NCBI RefSeq assembly: GCF_009765865.1
Contig: NZ_LMUQ01000026.1
Location: 444,208 to 508,207 of the forward strand
DNA length: 64,000 bases
Reading direction: 5' to 3'
Origin: Acidisoma sp. L85
Lineage (GTDB): Bacteria; Pseudomonadota; Alphaproteobacteria; Acetobacterales; Acetobacteraceae
The translations under genes were made by a program, and so were the position numbers. Every line of letters starts with the position of its first letter. Position 1 is the stretch's first letter. Below the pieces are notes generated by a model, which made no database searches, was not told the origin of the DNA, and worked only from the letters and a program-made list of their open reading frames with translations. Below are positions 42,229 through 51,314 of this stretch, in pieces.

Positions 42229-43152
42229 TCAGTCGCTGATCTGCCTCGTGTCATCGCTCAGCGATCTGGCGGCACGCGGGCCGTTCTGTCGAACGAGGCG
42301 GTCCAGACAAGCCCGCACCGTGTCTGAATCGTAGCGGCGTTCCAGCCCGCGCAACGTGAAGTGGACCCGGGCCATCTGCTGGTAGTGGGCCATGAAGGCG
42401 TAGTTCATGGCCCCTCCCGCCAAGGCGCCCGCCACCGGAACCACGCGTGTCAGCAGCCGTTGCGAAAATGCGATGCCCAGCATCGTCGCCACACGGCGCA
42501 TAAAGCCGTCGATCGCGAGATGGCTGAGGGCGGCGCGTGCGGCCCAGTAATTCACCTGGCCCTCCGCCCCGGCCGTGCCATCCGTGCCGAGGGCGAAGAC
42601 TTCCAGGCAGGCGCGGCGGCCTTCCTCGGTCGAGGGATCCTCGCCGAAGCCGCGAGCGATGCCGGCGATCGAGCGCAGCATGAGGCCGGTGGTCAGCGGG
42701 ATGTCCAACAGCATGCCCGGCGCGCCAACGAAACCCGTCGCGGCGCCGCTGAGCGTGCTCACCAGCTTGTGCCGGCGGCCCGCCGCGGCGACGCGCCGGC
42801 CATCATCCTCCACCTCGCTCGTATCCATGCCTCGGGTCGCGGTATCGTAGAGGCGGCGCAGGCTCATCTCCGCGAGTTTGCGGGCGCTGAAGCGGCTGTT
42901 GTTCATGATGAAGCGGCCGGCGGCATCGACAAAGCCTTCCGCCTGGTCACTGACGAAGCTGCCGACGCGCATCGCCATGCTGCGATCGGCGCCGAGAACC
43001 TCGGCGACCCAGCGAAGCTGTTCGAGGTCCTCGGGCGTCATACCCGCGCAGGCATTGCCGAGGTTCGTTCCGGCCGGCGAGCCCACCAAGGCTGCGGAGG
43101 ATCCTGCCTCCAACCGGTGTGAGGCGACGCGATTCTCGTAAGTTGCGGCCAT
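42229..43152 (-). CDS. EcsC family protein
   Basis: The 307-residue protein belongs to the EcsC (Pfam EcsC) family. Its core contains KLVSTLSGAATGFVGAPGML, then LLDIPLTTGLMLRSIAGIAR and GFGEDPSTEEGRRACLEVFA, all strongly conserved in the family. The C-terminal part has a hydrophobic pair (VVPVAGALAGGAMNYAFMA). EcsC is named after the third gene of the Bacillus ecs ABC-transporter operon, but its biochemical role is unknown; no ABC transporter is adjacent here. The ATG at 43152 is preceded by AAGGGGGG. The gene is 86 bp downstream of the amidohydrolase gene on the same strand. Confidence 0.82.
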   Translation of the reverse strand: MAATYENRVASHRLEAGSSAALVGSPAGTNLGNACAGMTPEDLEQLRWVAEVLGADRSMAMRVGSFVSDQAEGFVDAAGRFIMNNSRFSARKLAEMSLRRLYDTATRGMDTSEVEDDGRRVAAAGRRHKLVSTLSGAATGFVGAPGMLLDIPLTTGLMLRSIAGIARGFGEDPSTEEGRRACLEVFALGTDGTAGAEGQVNYWAARAALSHLAIDGFMRRVATMLGIAFSQRLLTRVVPVAGALAGGAMNYAFMAHYQQMARVHFTLRGLERRYDSDTVRACLDRLVRQNGPRAARSLSDDTRQISD

Positions 43153-43238
43153 GTCTGCCCCCCTTGTCCTGTTTGCAAATGTGGGGGGAGCATCGCGTGT
43201 TGCCAGCCTCCGCCGCGGAACAACCGTGACGAGCGGTG

Positions 43239-44510
43239 CTATCCGGCGCGGCTGACAACCCAGCGGATCAGGACGCGACAGGCAGCGTCGAAATCCTCCA
43301 TCCGCATGGCCTCGCGTGCATTGTGGCTGCCATGCTGGTTGCGGACGAAGAGCAGACAGGATGAGATGCCCGCTTGAGCGAAGGCGGCAGCGTCATGGCC
43401 GCCGCCCGAGGATAGATGTTGGAAGCGGACGCCCGAGGCCTGGGCCGCCGCCGCCATCTCGGCCTGCAAGGCGGCGTCCAGCAGGCTGGCGGCACTGCCG
43501 GTTTCTGCGCCCAAGTCGAAACGGACGCCGCGCGACGCCGCGATCTCCGCCACCAGGCGCAACAGCGTCTCATGCAGCACATCGACACTTTCACGCCGCT
43601 CGCTGCGCATATCGAGCTGAAAATGGGCCTCGCCGGGGATCATCGTGAAACCAGCTTCCGGAGCGGTCGCAAGGACGCAGAAGGTGCAGACGAGCGTGTG
43701 CCCCGCCGCCTCCATTTCAGCCCAAGCGGCGTCCAGACGATAGGCAAGTTCCGCGAGCGCGAGGCCTGCATCGTGGCGCAGCCGCCGGGGTGTCGCGCCT
43801 GAGTGATTGTATTCGCCGATGACCCGGCCGGCCCGGTAGCGGCGGGAGCCTGGAATGCCGGTCACTATGCCAAGAGGCACTTCAGCTTCGTCCAGCCTCG
43901 GCCCCTGTTCGATATGCAGTTCGGCAAAGGCGGCGACCCGCGCCGGATCCAGCGCGCGGCGGCCGGCACGCACTGCCGCCGGATCGAAACCCTCGCCACG
44001 CATGTGCTCGGCGAGCGTCACGCCGTCGTCCAGGCGCGGCACGTCGAGCGCTTCTGGCGGCAGCGTGCCGAGCGCGGCTCGGCTGCCGACGTAACTCACC
44101 GGAAACCAGCTTCCGGCCTCCTCCGACCGGATCGCCATCACGGTGATGTCGCGTGCCGGACGGAATCCGGATCGGGCCAGACCCGTGGCAACCGCCAAGC
44201 CGGCGAGCACTCCGGCGGCACCGTCGAAATTGCCGCCGGAGCGCACGCTGTCGAGATGGCTGCCGAGGATGATGCGCGGAAGGTCGCGGTCCTGACCGGC
44301 GAGGGTCATGTAGAGATTGCCGGCGTGATCAGTCTCGGTGAGAAGCCCGGCGGCCTCGGCCCTGGCCCGGACCAGCGCGTGGGCGGCGGTCTCTTTCGGC
44401 CCATAGGCTTCTCGCGTGATGCCCGTGCCGTCGAAACTCATGGCGTGGAGCGCAGCAAAGAGATCAGGCGCGAGGGCGGGATCCGGCAACAGGTTCGATC
44501 GGTCGTTCAT
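43239..44510 (-). CDS. M20-family Zn-dependent amidohydrolase (allantoate / N-carbamoyl-L-amino acid amidohydrolase type)
   Basis: The 423-residue enzyme has the di-zinc hydantoinase/carbamoylase layout. Metal ligands appear in LGSHLDSVRSGGNFDGAAGV (His and bridging Asp), MAIRSEEAGSW (Glu), FAELHIEQGPRLDEAE (His) and RNQHGSHNAREA (final His). The HDAAAFAQAG segment belongs to the substrate loop. Such enzymes remove carbamoyl groups from ureidoglycine-type compounds, allantoate or N-carbamoyl-amino acids, releasing ammonia and CO2. No allantoinase, hydantoinase or transporter gene is adjacent, so the substrate stays open. The ATG at 44510 has GGAG upstream. Confidence 0.85.
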   Translation of the reverse strand: MNDRSNLLPDPALAPDLFAALHAMSFDGTGITREAYGPKETAAHALVRARAEAAGLLTETDHAGNLYMTLAGQDRDLPRIILGSHLDSVRSGGNFDGAAGVLAGLAVATGLARSGFRPARDITVMAIRSEEAGSWFPVSYVGSRAALGTLPPEALDVPRLDDGVTLAEHMRGEGFDPAAVRAGRRALDPARVAAFAELHIEQGPRLDEAEVPLGIVTGIPGSRRYRAGRVIGEYNHSGATPRRLRHDAGLALAELAYRLDAAWAEMEAAGHTLVCTFCVLATAPEAGFTMIPGEAHFQLDMRSERRESVDVLHETLLRLVAEIAASRGVRFDLGAETGSAASLLDAALQAEMAAAAQASGVRFQHLSSGGGHDAAAFAQAGISSCLLFVRNQHGSHNAREAMRMEDFDAACRVLIRWVVSRAG

Positions 44511-44611
44511 GTGTGCTCCAATCTGCGCCGACCCTTCCGCTTCCTCAAGCGGGCGGTCATCATGCAGCCTGAACAGAGGTGGTGTCCCGATGACCTTGGC
44601 GACTGGTTCCG

Positions 44612-45817
44612 ATGTCCTATAGCCACGATCTCATCCTAGTCTGGGGACTGCTCGGCCTCGTCAGCATCCTTCTAGGGCATTTGTCGCGACGCATCGGCGC
44701 GCCGTTACTGCTGGTCTTCCTCGTCATCGGCATGCTGGCCGGAGAGGATGGACCGGGCGGCATCCAATTCGAGAGTTTCAACACGTCCTACTTGGTCGGC
44801 AGCATCGCGCTGGCGATTATCCTGTTCGAGGGTGGCTTAAAAACCGATCGCCAGGCGGTGCGGCTGGCCGCTTTGCCCGCGACCGCGCTCGCGACCGTCG
44901 GCATCCTGATCACCGCGGCACTGACTGGCATCGCGGCGCATCTTCTCACCGGCACGCCGATCGTTTTCGGTCTGCTGATTGGGGCGGTGATGGCGCCGAC
45001 CGACGCCGCCGCGGTGGCCTCGCTGCTGCGCGGGTTGCCGTTCCATGTCCCCACCCGGCTCCACGCGGTGCTGGAGATCGAGAGCGGTCTCAACGACCCC
45101 ATGTCGGTCTTCCTGGTGCTGCTATTATGCGAGCAAGCGGTGCATCCGGGATCGCATACTGTCGGTGGCGTCGCGACGCTGTTCCTCAAGGAGATGGGCG
45201 GCGGCGCGTTGCTGGGGCTTGGCGGTGGGTTCGGCATGGTGATGCTGCTGAAGCGGGTGCGGCTGGAGGCCTCGCTGGTACCAATTCTCGGCCTCTTCGC
45301 GATCCTGCTGCTTTTTGCCATTTCGCAGGTGCTGGGGACCAGCGGCTTTCTCGCGGTGTTCATCGCCGGGGTCATGGTGGGCCAGAGCCGTTACCCGTCC
45401 GACATCGAACTGGGGCATTTTATCGAAGGGCTGGCCTGGCTCGCGCAGATCGTGCTGTTCCTGATGCTTGGGCTGCTGGCGACGCCGCATGCTCTGACGC
45501 CGCTCATTGTCCCGTCCCTTGCCATCGCCGCCGTGCTCATCCTGGTGGCGCGGCCGCTGGCGACGTTTGCCTGTCTGACGCCGCTGGGATTTTCCTGGCG
45601 CGAGTCGGGCTTTATCTCGTGGGTCGGTTTGCGTGGCGGGGTGCCGATTTTCCTGACGGTGATCCCAATGCTCGAGGGGGTGAAGAATGCCAATTTGCTG
45701 TTCGGCGCTGCCTTCGTCCTGGTGATTATTTCCCTCATCGTGCAGGGCTGGACGGTGGGTCCGGCGGCGCGGATTTTAGGTATCGGGCGCGAAAGCGACG
45801 GAGCGGCTGGAGTGTGA
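44612..45817 (+). CDS. CPA1-family Na+(K+)/H+ antiporter, NhaP2-like membrane domain
   Basis: The 401-residue integral-membrane antiporter has about 12 hydrophobic segments. Family landmarks are LLLVFLVIGMLAGEDGPGGI, the acidic ion-binding region GAVMAPTDAAAVASLLRG, LEIESGLNDPMSVFLVLLL (the ND pair) and, late, FISWVGLRGGVPIFL. NhaP2/CvrA exchanges K+ or Na+ for H+ and also carries a ~170-residue cytoplasmic regulatory tail with TrkA-C domains. This protein ends just after the last helix, so the tail is absent. The ATG at 44612 lies 101 bp from the divergent amidohydrolase start. Confidence 0.85.
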   Translation: MSYSHDLILVWGLLGLVSILLGHLSRRIGAPLLLVFLVIGMLAGEDGPGGIQFESFNTSYLVGSIALAIILFEGGLKTDRQAVRLAALPATALATVGILITAALTGIAAHLLTGTPIVFGLLIGAVMAPTDAAAVASLLRGLPFHVPTRLHAVLEIESGLNDPMSVFLVLLLCEQAVHPGSHTVGGVATLFLKEMGGGALLGLGGGFGMVMLLKRVRLEASLVPILGLFAILLLFAISQVLGTSGFLAVFIAGVMVGQSRYPSDIELGHFIEGLAWLAQIVLFLMLGLLATPHALTPLIVPSLAIAAVLILVARPLATFACLTPLGFSWRESGFISWVGLRGGVPIFLTVIPMLEGVKNANLLFGAAFVLVIISLIVQGWTVGPAARILGIGRESDGAAGV

Positions 45818-46718
45818 TGTCTGGCTACAAAGCGTCAGCTCGCCTGACGATTCGCTGTCATGCAAGACAATGGGGGTGAGCCAAGCTTCGCTAAGAAACC
45901 TCGCAAGTTTTCGCGTTTGCGTTTGAATTAATCCGCGTTGGCATTCCACAAGCATCAACGTTGGCGCATCTAAAGATCCTCGGTTTATTCATTTGTTAAG
46001 CAGGTGGGGCGGCATGTTCAGACGCTGGAGGGTTGGACAGCCCGTTGCGTCAACATCCTCTAGGCCGCACCGCCCGCGGCCCAAATGAAAGTTTCAGAAT
46101 GTCACGCATAATCCGAACTTCAACGCCGCCCCCTGACAAAGGCGGCGCAGGAGGAGGCCCCGCCGCGCGGTTTCACCTTCGCCCATCCGGGCAGTCATCG
46201 GAGGAGCTAACCCACGGCAAGGAGGCCTTCATATTCCTCGGCGCGAGCAGGAACAGCCCGTTCATCGGCAAAAACTTCACCGACTATTTCCGTCGCAAAA
46301 GTCCGGACAGTGATGGGAAAGGTTCCACAGTCCAGTTCGGGAACTGCCTTCTGGGAGCGATCACGTATCTGACCGGCGATACTCGAGCCACAGAAGCGAT
46401 AAAGCGGGAGATCGACTACAACTTTGCGATGGAGAATGGTCCCCACGTAATTCCCCTCCCCAACCGGCCGCTCCCACCTGCTATTCGGCCGCGTCGGGTC
46501 TAACGACGGACTGAGTTGGGTCCTGATCTTGCCGCGCGCGATCATCATCTCTGCGGCCTGGTCAACCTTCCCGGCTGCATTCAGACTGCGATCGACAGAG
46601 CGTAGCATTCACCGCGCCCTGCCGTGGGATAGAGCCTTGCGGCGGCCCGCGACCGAGCAGTGCAACACAAGGCCAAGCTTGGCCGCCGGTCCGGAGAATG
46701 GATCGGCGGCCCCAACCC
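45818..46718. other. Long gap between convergent genes
   Basis: About 900 bp lie between the antiporter and aldo/keto-reductase stops. It contains one weak open frame (46033-46503), a GCCGCC...GGCGGC hairpin near 46125-46147 and a 14-bp perfect palindrome GGCCAAGCTTGGCC at 46671-46684. No RNA gene or mobile element is recognised. Confidence 0.45.
46033..46503 (+). CDS. Hypothetical protein (weak support)
   Basis: A frame of 156 codons beginning at a TTG, with an internal ATG at 46099. The central part (FLGASRNSPFIGKNFTDYF, then GNCLLGAITYLTGDTRATEA) reads like real protein and has an acceptable third-position GC bias. The ends are Pro/Arg-rich. No family is recognised. It may be a remnant of a gene or a small accessory protein. 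Confidence 0.27.
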   Translation: MDSPLRQHPLGRTARGPNESFRMSRIIRTSTPPPDKGGAGGGPAARFHLRPSGQSSEELTHGKEAFIFLGASRNSPFIGKNFTDYFRRKSPDSDGKGSTVQFGNCLLGAITYLTGDTRATEAIKREIDYNFAMENGPHVIPLPNRPLPPAIRPRRV

Positions 46719-47774
46719 TCACTTGTCGAGATACGGTCCGATCAGGCTGAGGTCCGCCGGGCCGAGCCTGTCGGCTGCCGTATTGCGCTGGTGCCAATAC
46801 GGATAAATCAGCGTCGGCAAGCTGATGTCGTCCAGCTTCTTGCGCTCCTCGGCCGTCAGCGTCAGGTCGGCCGAGCGCAAGTTCTTGCGCAGTTGGTCCT
46901 CGGTTCGCGCGCCGAAGACGACCGATGTTACGCCCGGCCGGCCCAGCAGCCAGGCGAGCGCCACTTCCGCCGCGGAAATGCCACGCGCCTCGGCAATCGC
47001 CACCAGCACCTCGATCGTGTCGTAGAGCTTCTCCTGATTGTAGATCGGCGGCTCGTGCCAGTCATTGAGGTGACGCCCGCCCTCCTCCGGCGTCTTGCCG
47101 CGACGGTATTTGCCGGAGAGCAGGCCGCCCGCGAGCGGGCTCCAGATCAGCACGCCCAGGCCCTGGTCCAGCGTGATCGGGATGAGCTCGTATTCGGCAT
47201 CCCGCGATTCCAGCGAGTAGTAGATCTGCTGGCTGACGATCGGCACGAAGTGGTTCACCCGCGCCGTTTCCATCGCCTTCATGAGGTGCCAGCCGGAAAA
47301 GTTCGAGGCGCCGATGTAGCGCACCTTGCCGGCGCGGATGAGCGCATCGAAAGCCTCCAGCGTCTCCTGAAGCGGCGTCAGCCCGTCCCACTGATGCATC
47401 TGGTAGAGATCGATATGACTGATCCGCAGCCGCTTCAGGCTGGCCTCGCATTCCTTAATGATCTGGAACCGGGACAGGCCGTGGTCATTGACCCCCTTGC
47501 CCATCGGGAAGCCGAGCTTGGTCGCGACGATGAGCTGATTGCGCCGCCCCTCCATCGCCTCGCCGAGGATCTCCTCGGACTTGCCGTAGGAATAGAGATT
47601 CGCGGTGTCCACCGTATTGATCCCGGCATCGATGCAGATGTCGAGCAAGCGGCGGGCATTGGTGACATCCGTGCTGCCCCATTTCGCGAGGTCGCCCACA
47701 CCCCCGAAGGTCGCCGTGCCGAAAGTAAGGGTCGAGACCTTGAGGCCCGACCGTCCGAGAAGCCGATATTCCAC
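46719..47774 (-). CDS. Aldo/keto reductase
   Basis: The 351-residue TIM-barrel oxidoreductase has the AKR catalytic tetrad: Asp and Tyr in VDTANLYSYGKSEEIL, Lys in IVATKLGFPMGKG, and His in IDLYQMHQWDGLTP. The NADPH-binding C-terminal region contains GVTSVVFGARTEDQLRKNL. It begins with the typical EYRLLGRSGLKVSTLTFGTA. The start is GTG at 47774 because GGAGGAT lies directly upstream; the open frame continues to 47816 without a better start. Sequence type and length place it among YajO/Kv-beta-like AKRs that reduce aldehydes or ketones of unknown identity. It is divergent from the metallophosphoesterase gene. Confidence 0.88.
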   Translation of the reverse strand: MEYRLLGRSGLKVSTLTFGTATFGGVGDLAKWGSTDVTNARRLLDICIDAGINTVDTANLYSYGKSEEILGEAMEGRRNQLIVATKLGFPMGKGVNDHGLSRFQIIKECEASLKRLRISHIDLYQMHQWDGLTPLQETLEAFDALIRAGKVRYIGASNFSGWHLMKAMETARVNHFVPIVSQQIYYSLESRDAEYELIPITLDQGLGVLIWSPLAGGLLSGKYRRGKTPEEGGRHLNDWHEPPIYNQEKLYDTIEVLVAIAEARGISAAEVALAWLLGRPGVTSVVFGARTEDQLRKNLRSADLTLTAEERKKLDDISLPTLIYPYWHQRNTAADRLGPADLSLIGPYLDK

Positions 47775-47889
47775 GCCTATCCTCCGTCGCTGCAAGCCAG
47801 GGCCTGTTGCCGCCACAGGCTCCGGTCGCCATGACCTGAGCCTGTCGCACCGGCCGAGTGCTCAGGTTTTCCCGCGCTGATGTCTAGCC

Positions 47890-48771
47890 ATGCAGATTGA
47901 GGCCAGCGAAGGCGCGACTCAAGCCGCCGATGTCCCATATATGGTCAGAATGACCGAGACTGGTACTCTTCGTTCTCCCGCCGGCCGGCCGCTTCGCGTG
48001 GTCGGGGACGTGCATGGGGACGCCACAGCTTTCGCCTATGCCGTCGATACGGACCGGTTCGTGATCCAGCTCGGCGATCTCGTCGATTACGGCCCGGACA
48101 GCGCCGGGGTGCTGCGGCTCATGTTCCGGCTGATCGACGAGGGGCGCGGGTTGTTTCTTCTCGGCAACCACGACCTCAAGCTGGCGCGCGTCCTGGCGGG
48201 GCAAGCGGTGCGGCTGAACCCGCAACTGATCGCGACACTGGCGCAGCTCGATGCGCCGCTGCGGCAGCGCTTCGCGTTGGAGGCCAGGCGGGCGCCTCTT
48301 TGGCTGCGGGTCGGCAACCGCATGTTCGTTCATGCGGGCTTCCACACCGAGATGTTGCTGGGAGACGCACCAGAAACGGAGATTGGCCGTGCCCTGGGCG
48401 TCACGGCGCGGGCGCTGTTCGGCGAACCCACCGGACATTCCCAGACCGATGGCTTCCCCGAACGCAGCCTGCGATGGGTCAACCGCATCCCCGACGATCT
48501 CACGGTCTATGTCGGCCATGACCGGCGGAGCCCCGATGGGCGGCCGCTCGAGATCCGTGCCCGTTCCGGCGGGCGCGCGATCTTCCTCGATACAGGCGCC
48601 GGCAAGGGCGGTCACCTGTCCTGGATCGACCTCCCCGCCGCCGAGGCGCCTGCCGCGCAACCGCAGTCTGATCAAGTTTCACGTGGAACGCCTGATCATC
48701 CGGGGTTGCCGGGGCAAGCGGCGGCTAGGGACGCCGCCCAGCCTGAAGGCGCTGCCGCTCCCACCTCGTGA
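47890..48771 (+). CDS. Calcineurin-like metallophosphoesterase
   Basis: The 293-residue PPP-type phosphatase has its metal-binding motifs in order: RVVGDVHGDATAF, VIQLGDLVDYGPDS, FLLGNHDLKLARVL, MFVHAGFHTEML and TVYVGHDRRSP. Tyr replaces Arg in the usual 'GD.VDRG' box. It is a second member of the family in the window and resembles the product of 31599-32336 in size and motif spacing. The last ~45 residues are Ala/Pro/Gln-rich and lie largely over the 3' end of the convergent SGNH gene (76-nt overlap). Start choice among ATGs at 47890, 47941 and 47950 is open; none has a strong ribosome binding site. Confidence 0.82.
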   Translation: MQIEASEGATQAADVPYMVRMTETGTLRSPAGRPLRVVGDVHGDATAFAYAVDTDRFVIQLGDLVDYGPDSAGVLRLMFRLIDEGRGLFLLGNHDLKLARVLAGQAVRLNPQLIATLAQLDAPLRQRFALEARRAPLWLRVGNRMFVHAGFHTEMLLGDAPETEIGRALGVTARALFGEPTGHSQTDGFPERSLRWVNRIPDDLTVYVGHDRRSPDGRPLEIRARSGGRAIFLDTGAGKGGHLSWIDLPAAEAPAAQPQSDQVSRGTPDHPGLPGQAAARDAAQPEGAAAPTS

Positions 48772-49808
48772 AGCAAAGGCGCAAGCGCCTGGGCGACACG
48801 GATGGAATGGCGGGCCTGACATTCCTCGGCCAGATGATCCTGAGTGTCGAAGAAGTCGCCGCGCGGGTAGCGCCCCTGGTTGCCGAGCGGGAGGAAGGCG
48901 GCGCCCTCGGCGGCGTAGAAGCTGCGCAGGGTGTCGACGAGCCGGGGATCCTGTGGCGCGTCGGCGAATTCAGTGGGCCAGCCGCCAATAGCGCGAACCT
49001 GGTGGGCCGCAGCCCAGCCGAGGAACGCGGCGATCTCCTGGGTTCCGCGGCCGGCTAGGATGGCGTGCAGTGATGGGTCGGAGCGGTGTAGCCCCGACAG
49101 GAATGCGCGGTTCGCCGCCGCGCGCCTCAGCGAGTGGCCGATGCCGTCGCCCGCGTCGTTGATGTCCTCGAGCGCGTGGCGGGCGAGGTCGGGCCGCGCC
49201 GCACTCGCCGCGATTTCCACGACACTTAGGATCAAGTCTTCGAGCGTGCCGGAGAGCAATGCGGCGGGCCAGCGCGACGGACCCAGGGCGAGCAGGCTCG
49301 CTCGGTCGTGGCGCAGCATGATTGCGAGGTCCGGACCGGCCACGGCCGCGCGTGGAGTCATCGCATATTGCTGCAGCTCCATCGGCAGATAGACGAGGTC
49401 GCCGGGCCGCAGCACGGCCTCCCAGCGCAGGAACTGGTAGTCGAGTCCTAGGCCCAGCGCGACGCCGCCATTGACGCAGGGCAGCCGCAGCATCGGCCCG
49501 ATGATGGCACAGCGATGGGAAAACAGGGCATTCGAGCCCGCAAGGATGACGAGACGCGGGCTGGGTAACGAGGCCGCGTAGGCGAGCTTGGCGTCCAACT
49601 CCCGCCATAACGTGCCGAGGCTGAGCGGGCGGTCGAGGACGAAGGCGAAGGCGCCGAGGTGGAGCAGCACCGAGGCCGCCAAGAGTCCCGCCAAGGCGAG
49701 GAGGCGTCTAATGGCACGCCTCAGAAGCGGAAATAAAGGAAGGGCACCGCGTCGCTGGAAAAGAACAGCGCCTGAAGCGTGAAGCCGCCACTTGCCAGCA
49801 CCGACCAT
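48696..49808 (-). CDS. SGNH-hydrolase-like membrane-anchored protein, partner of the MBOAT acyltransferase
   Basis: About 370 residues. A basic, hydrophobic anchor (RRAIRRLLALAGLLAASVLL) is followed by a periplasmic domain with LVILAGSNALFSHRCAIIG, the nucleophile-type GSN block seen in DltD/AlgJ-like proteins, and a C-terminal FFDTQDHLAEE supplying the Asp-x-x-His-like pair. Such proteins accept acyl groups from a co-encoded MBOAT protein and pass them to a cell-surface polysaccharide. The ATG at 49808 has GAGGCGGC upstream and overlaps the MBOAT gene by 88 nt. A start just before the anchor would need CTG (49724), ATT (49712) or TTG (49694). The 3' end overlaps the convergent phosphoesterase gene. 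Confidence 0.68.
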   Translation of the reverse strand: MVGAGKWRLHASGAVLFQRRGALPLFPLLRRAIRRLLALAGLLAASVLLHLGAFAFVLDRPLSLGTLWRELDAKLAYAASLPSPRLVILAGSNALFSHRCAIIGPMLRLPCVNGGVALGLGLDYQFLRWEAVLRPGDLVYLPMELQQYAMTPRAAVAGPDLAIMLRHDRASLLALGPSRWPAALLSGTLEDLILSVVEIAASAARPDLARHALEDINDAGDGIGHSLRRAAANRAFLSGLHRSDPSLHAILAGRGTQEIAAFLGWAAAHQVRAIGGWPTEFADAPQDPRLVDTLRSFYAAEGAAFLPLGNQGRYPRGDFFDTQDHLAEECQARHSIRVAQALAPLLHEVGAAAPSGWAASLAAACPGNPG

Positions 49809-51169
49809 GCGCGCCGCCTCGGCGTCATCTCGTGCAGATGCGGCAGGAAGAGTACGATGGCCCAGCCGACCGCGAGGCTGGCGAGGAGGTCCGGCAGGCT
49901 GAGGGTTCGGGCATCCCCCAGCGCGGGCAGGACAGGGACGACGCGGCCGAGCCGTCCAAGGATCGGTAATAGCGCCACGAGCGGCGCCGGAACCGCGAAA
50001 CCGTTCAGCCCGGCCATGCCATGGAGCATGCGCTCCGTTGTCGGCAGATCCGCCGCGCGGAAGGGCACCCAGGCAAGGATCACGGCGAGCAAGGTCAGCG
50101 CCTGGGCACAGAACCGCGGGAGGCGCGCCCAGGGCGGGGCGATGCGGTCCCATGTCTCCTGCAGAACGAGATAGAGGCCGTGCAGCCCGCCCCAGAGAAC
50201 AAAGCGCCAGGCCGCGCCATGCCAAAGGCCGCCGAGCAGCATCGTCACCATGAGGTTGAGGAGGCGCCGGGCCTCGCCGTGCCGGTTGCCGCCGAGCGGG
50301 ATGTAGAGGAAGTCGCGCAGGAATTGGCTGAGGGTGATGTGCCAGCGCCGCCAGAAATCCCGGATCGTGCGTGCTTTGTAGGGGCTCGCGAAATTCAGCG
50401 GGAAGCGGATGCCGAACATGCGGGCAAGGCCGATCGCCATGTCCGAGTAGCCGGAGAAGTCGAAGTAGATTTGCAGGCTGAAGGCGAGAACCGCGCACCA
50501 CGCTTCCAAAAGACTCAGTGTGGCGCCCCGCGCGGCGGCATCGAAGCCCTGGTCGGCGAAATGCGCGAAGAGATCGCCCAGCACGAGTTTCTTGGCGAGA
50601 CCGAGGATGAAGATGGTGGCGCCATCGGCCAGCATCTCAGCGCGGATGCCACTTCGGGCGGCGCGGCGGAACTGCGGGATGATTTCAGCGGGGCGCACGA
50701 GCGGCCCGGCGATGAGATGGGCGAAGAAAGCGATGAAGGCGGCGCAAGGGAGGAAAGGTATCCTCATGCGCCCGCGTGCTTTGCGGGAGGCGGAGAGGAA
50801 CATGATCTGCTGAAAGGTGAAGAAACTTATGCCGAGCGGCAGTGCGAGCCCTGGTAGCGGCAGGCGGATCAGTGGGGCGACGAGAGGGCCGTATTTGAAG
50901 AGCGCGAGCAGACCGAGATTGGCGGCAACGCCGGCCGCGAACCAAGCTCGTCCGCGAATGCCGGAGACACCGCGAGACAATGCGAAATTGGCGAGGACCG
51001 AGCCGATGAGCAATGGCAGGTCGTCCAGGCGCCCCCAGGAGTAGAAAACGAAGCTGGCGCCGATCAGGAAAGCGAGCGCGGCCGGCGGTGAGTGGCGGGA
51101 CAGGAGGTGAAAGCCCAGGAGCGTCGCGGGGAGGAAGGCGAGCACGAAAACCGGGGTGCCAAAGAGCAT
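49721..51169 (-). CDS. MBOAT family O-acyltransferase (AlgI/DltB-like)
   Basis: The 482-residue polytopic membrane protein has about ten to twelve hydrophobic helices. The MBOAT core is clear: LGISFFTFQQIMFL, YFDFSGYSDMAIGLARMFG, FWRRWHITLSQFLRDFLYIP and GGLWHGAAWRFVLWGGLHG, the last containing the invariant active-site His. AlgI-type proteins transfer acetyl or acyl groups across the inner membrane for O-acylation of exported polysaccharides. The SGNH-like gene follows with an overlap, making a two-component acylation module. The acceptor could be the glycan made by the 15-22 kb locus, but there is no direct evidence. It is divergent from hisZ. Confidence 0.88.
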   Translation of the reverse strand: MLFGTPVFVLAFLPATLLGFHLLSRHSPPAALAFLIGASFVFYSWGRLDDLPLLIGSVLANFALSRGVSGIRGRAWFAAGVAANLGLLALFKYGPLVAPLIRLPLPGLALPLGISFFTFQQIMFLSASRKARGRMRIPFLPCAAFIAFFAHLIAGPLVRPAEIIPQFRRAARSGIRAEMLADGATIFILGLAKKLVLGDLFAHFADQGFDAAARGATLSLLEAWCAVLAFSLQIYFDFSGYSDMAIGLARMFGIRFPLNFASPYKARTIRDFWRRWHITLSQFLRDFLYIPLGGNRHGEARRLLNLMVTMLLGGLWHGAAWRFVLWGGLHGLYLVLQETWDRIAPPWARLPRFCAQALTLLAVILAWVPFRAADLPTTERMLHGMAGLNGFAVPAPLVALLPILGRLGRVVPVLPALGDARTLSLPDLLASLAVGWAIVLFLPHLHEMTPRRRAWSVLASGGFTLQALFFSSDAVPFLYFRF

Positions 51170-51314
51170 CGCTCAAGAGTGCCGATAACGTTACGAATAG
51201 CAAACGTTCAGTTGCCGGATCTCGCGTTTCGCGCCGCAGCGGTTTTGCCTTCTACCCGGCGGATGCTATAGGCGCCGCCGCCGGACCGCGGCCTGCCCCC
51301 TCTGCGCGAGACCC

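Noticed and set aside
42361-43122. 253-codon plus-strand frame over the EcsC gene
   Set aside because: Antisense shadow; the minus-strand frame has clear EcsC motifs.
48696-50501. 601-codon minus-strand frame
   Set aside because: The first ~230 codons are a shadow of the MBOAT gene (Arg/Pro/His-rich, no motif). Only the part from about 49808 downstream looks like an SGNH protein.
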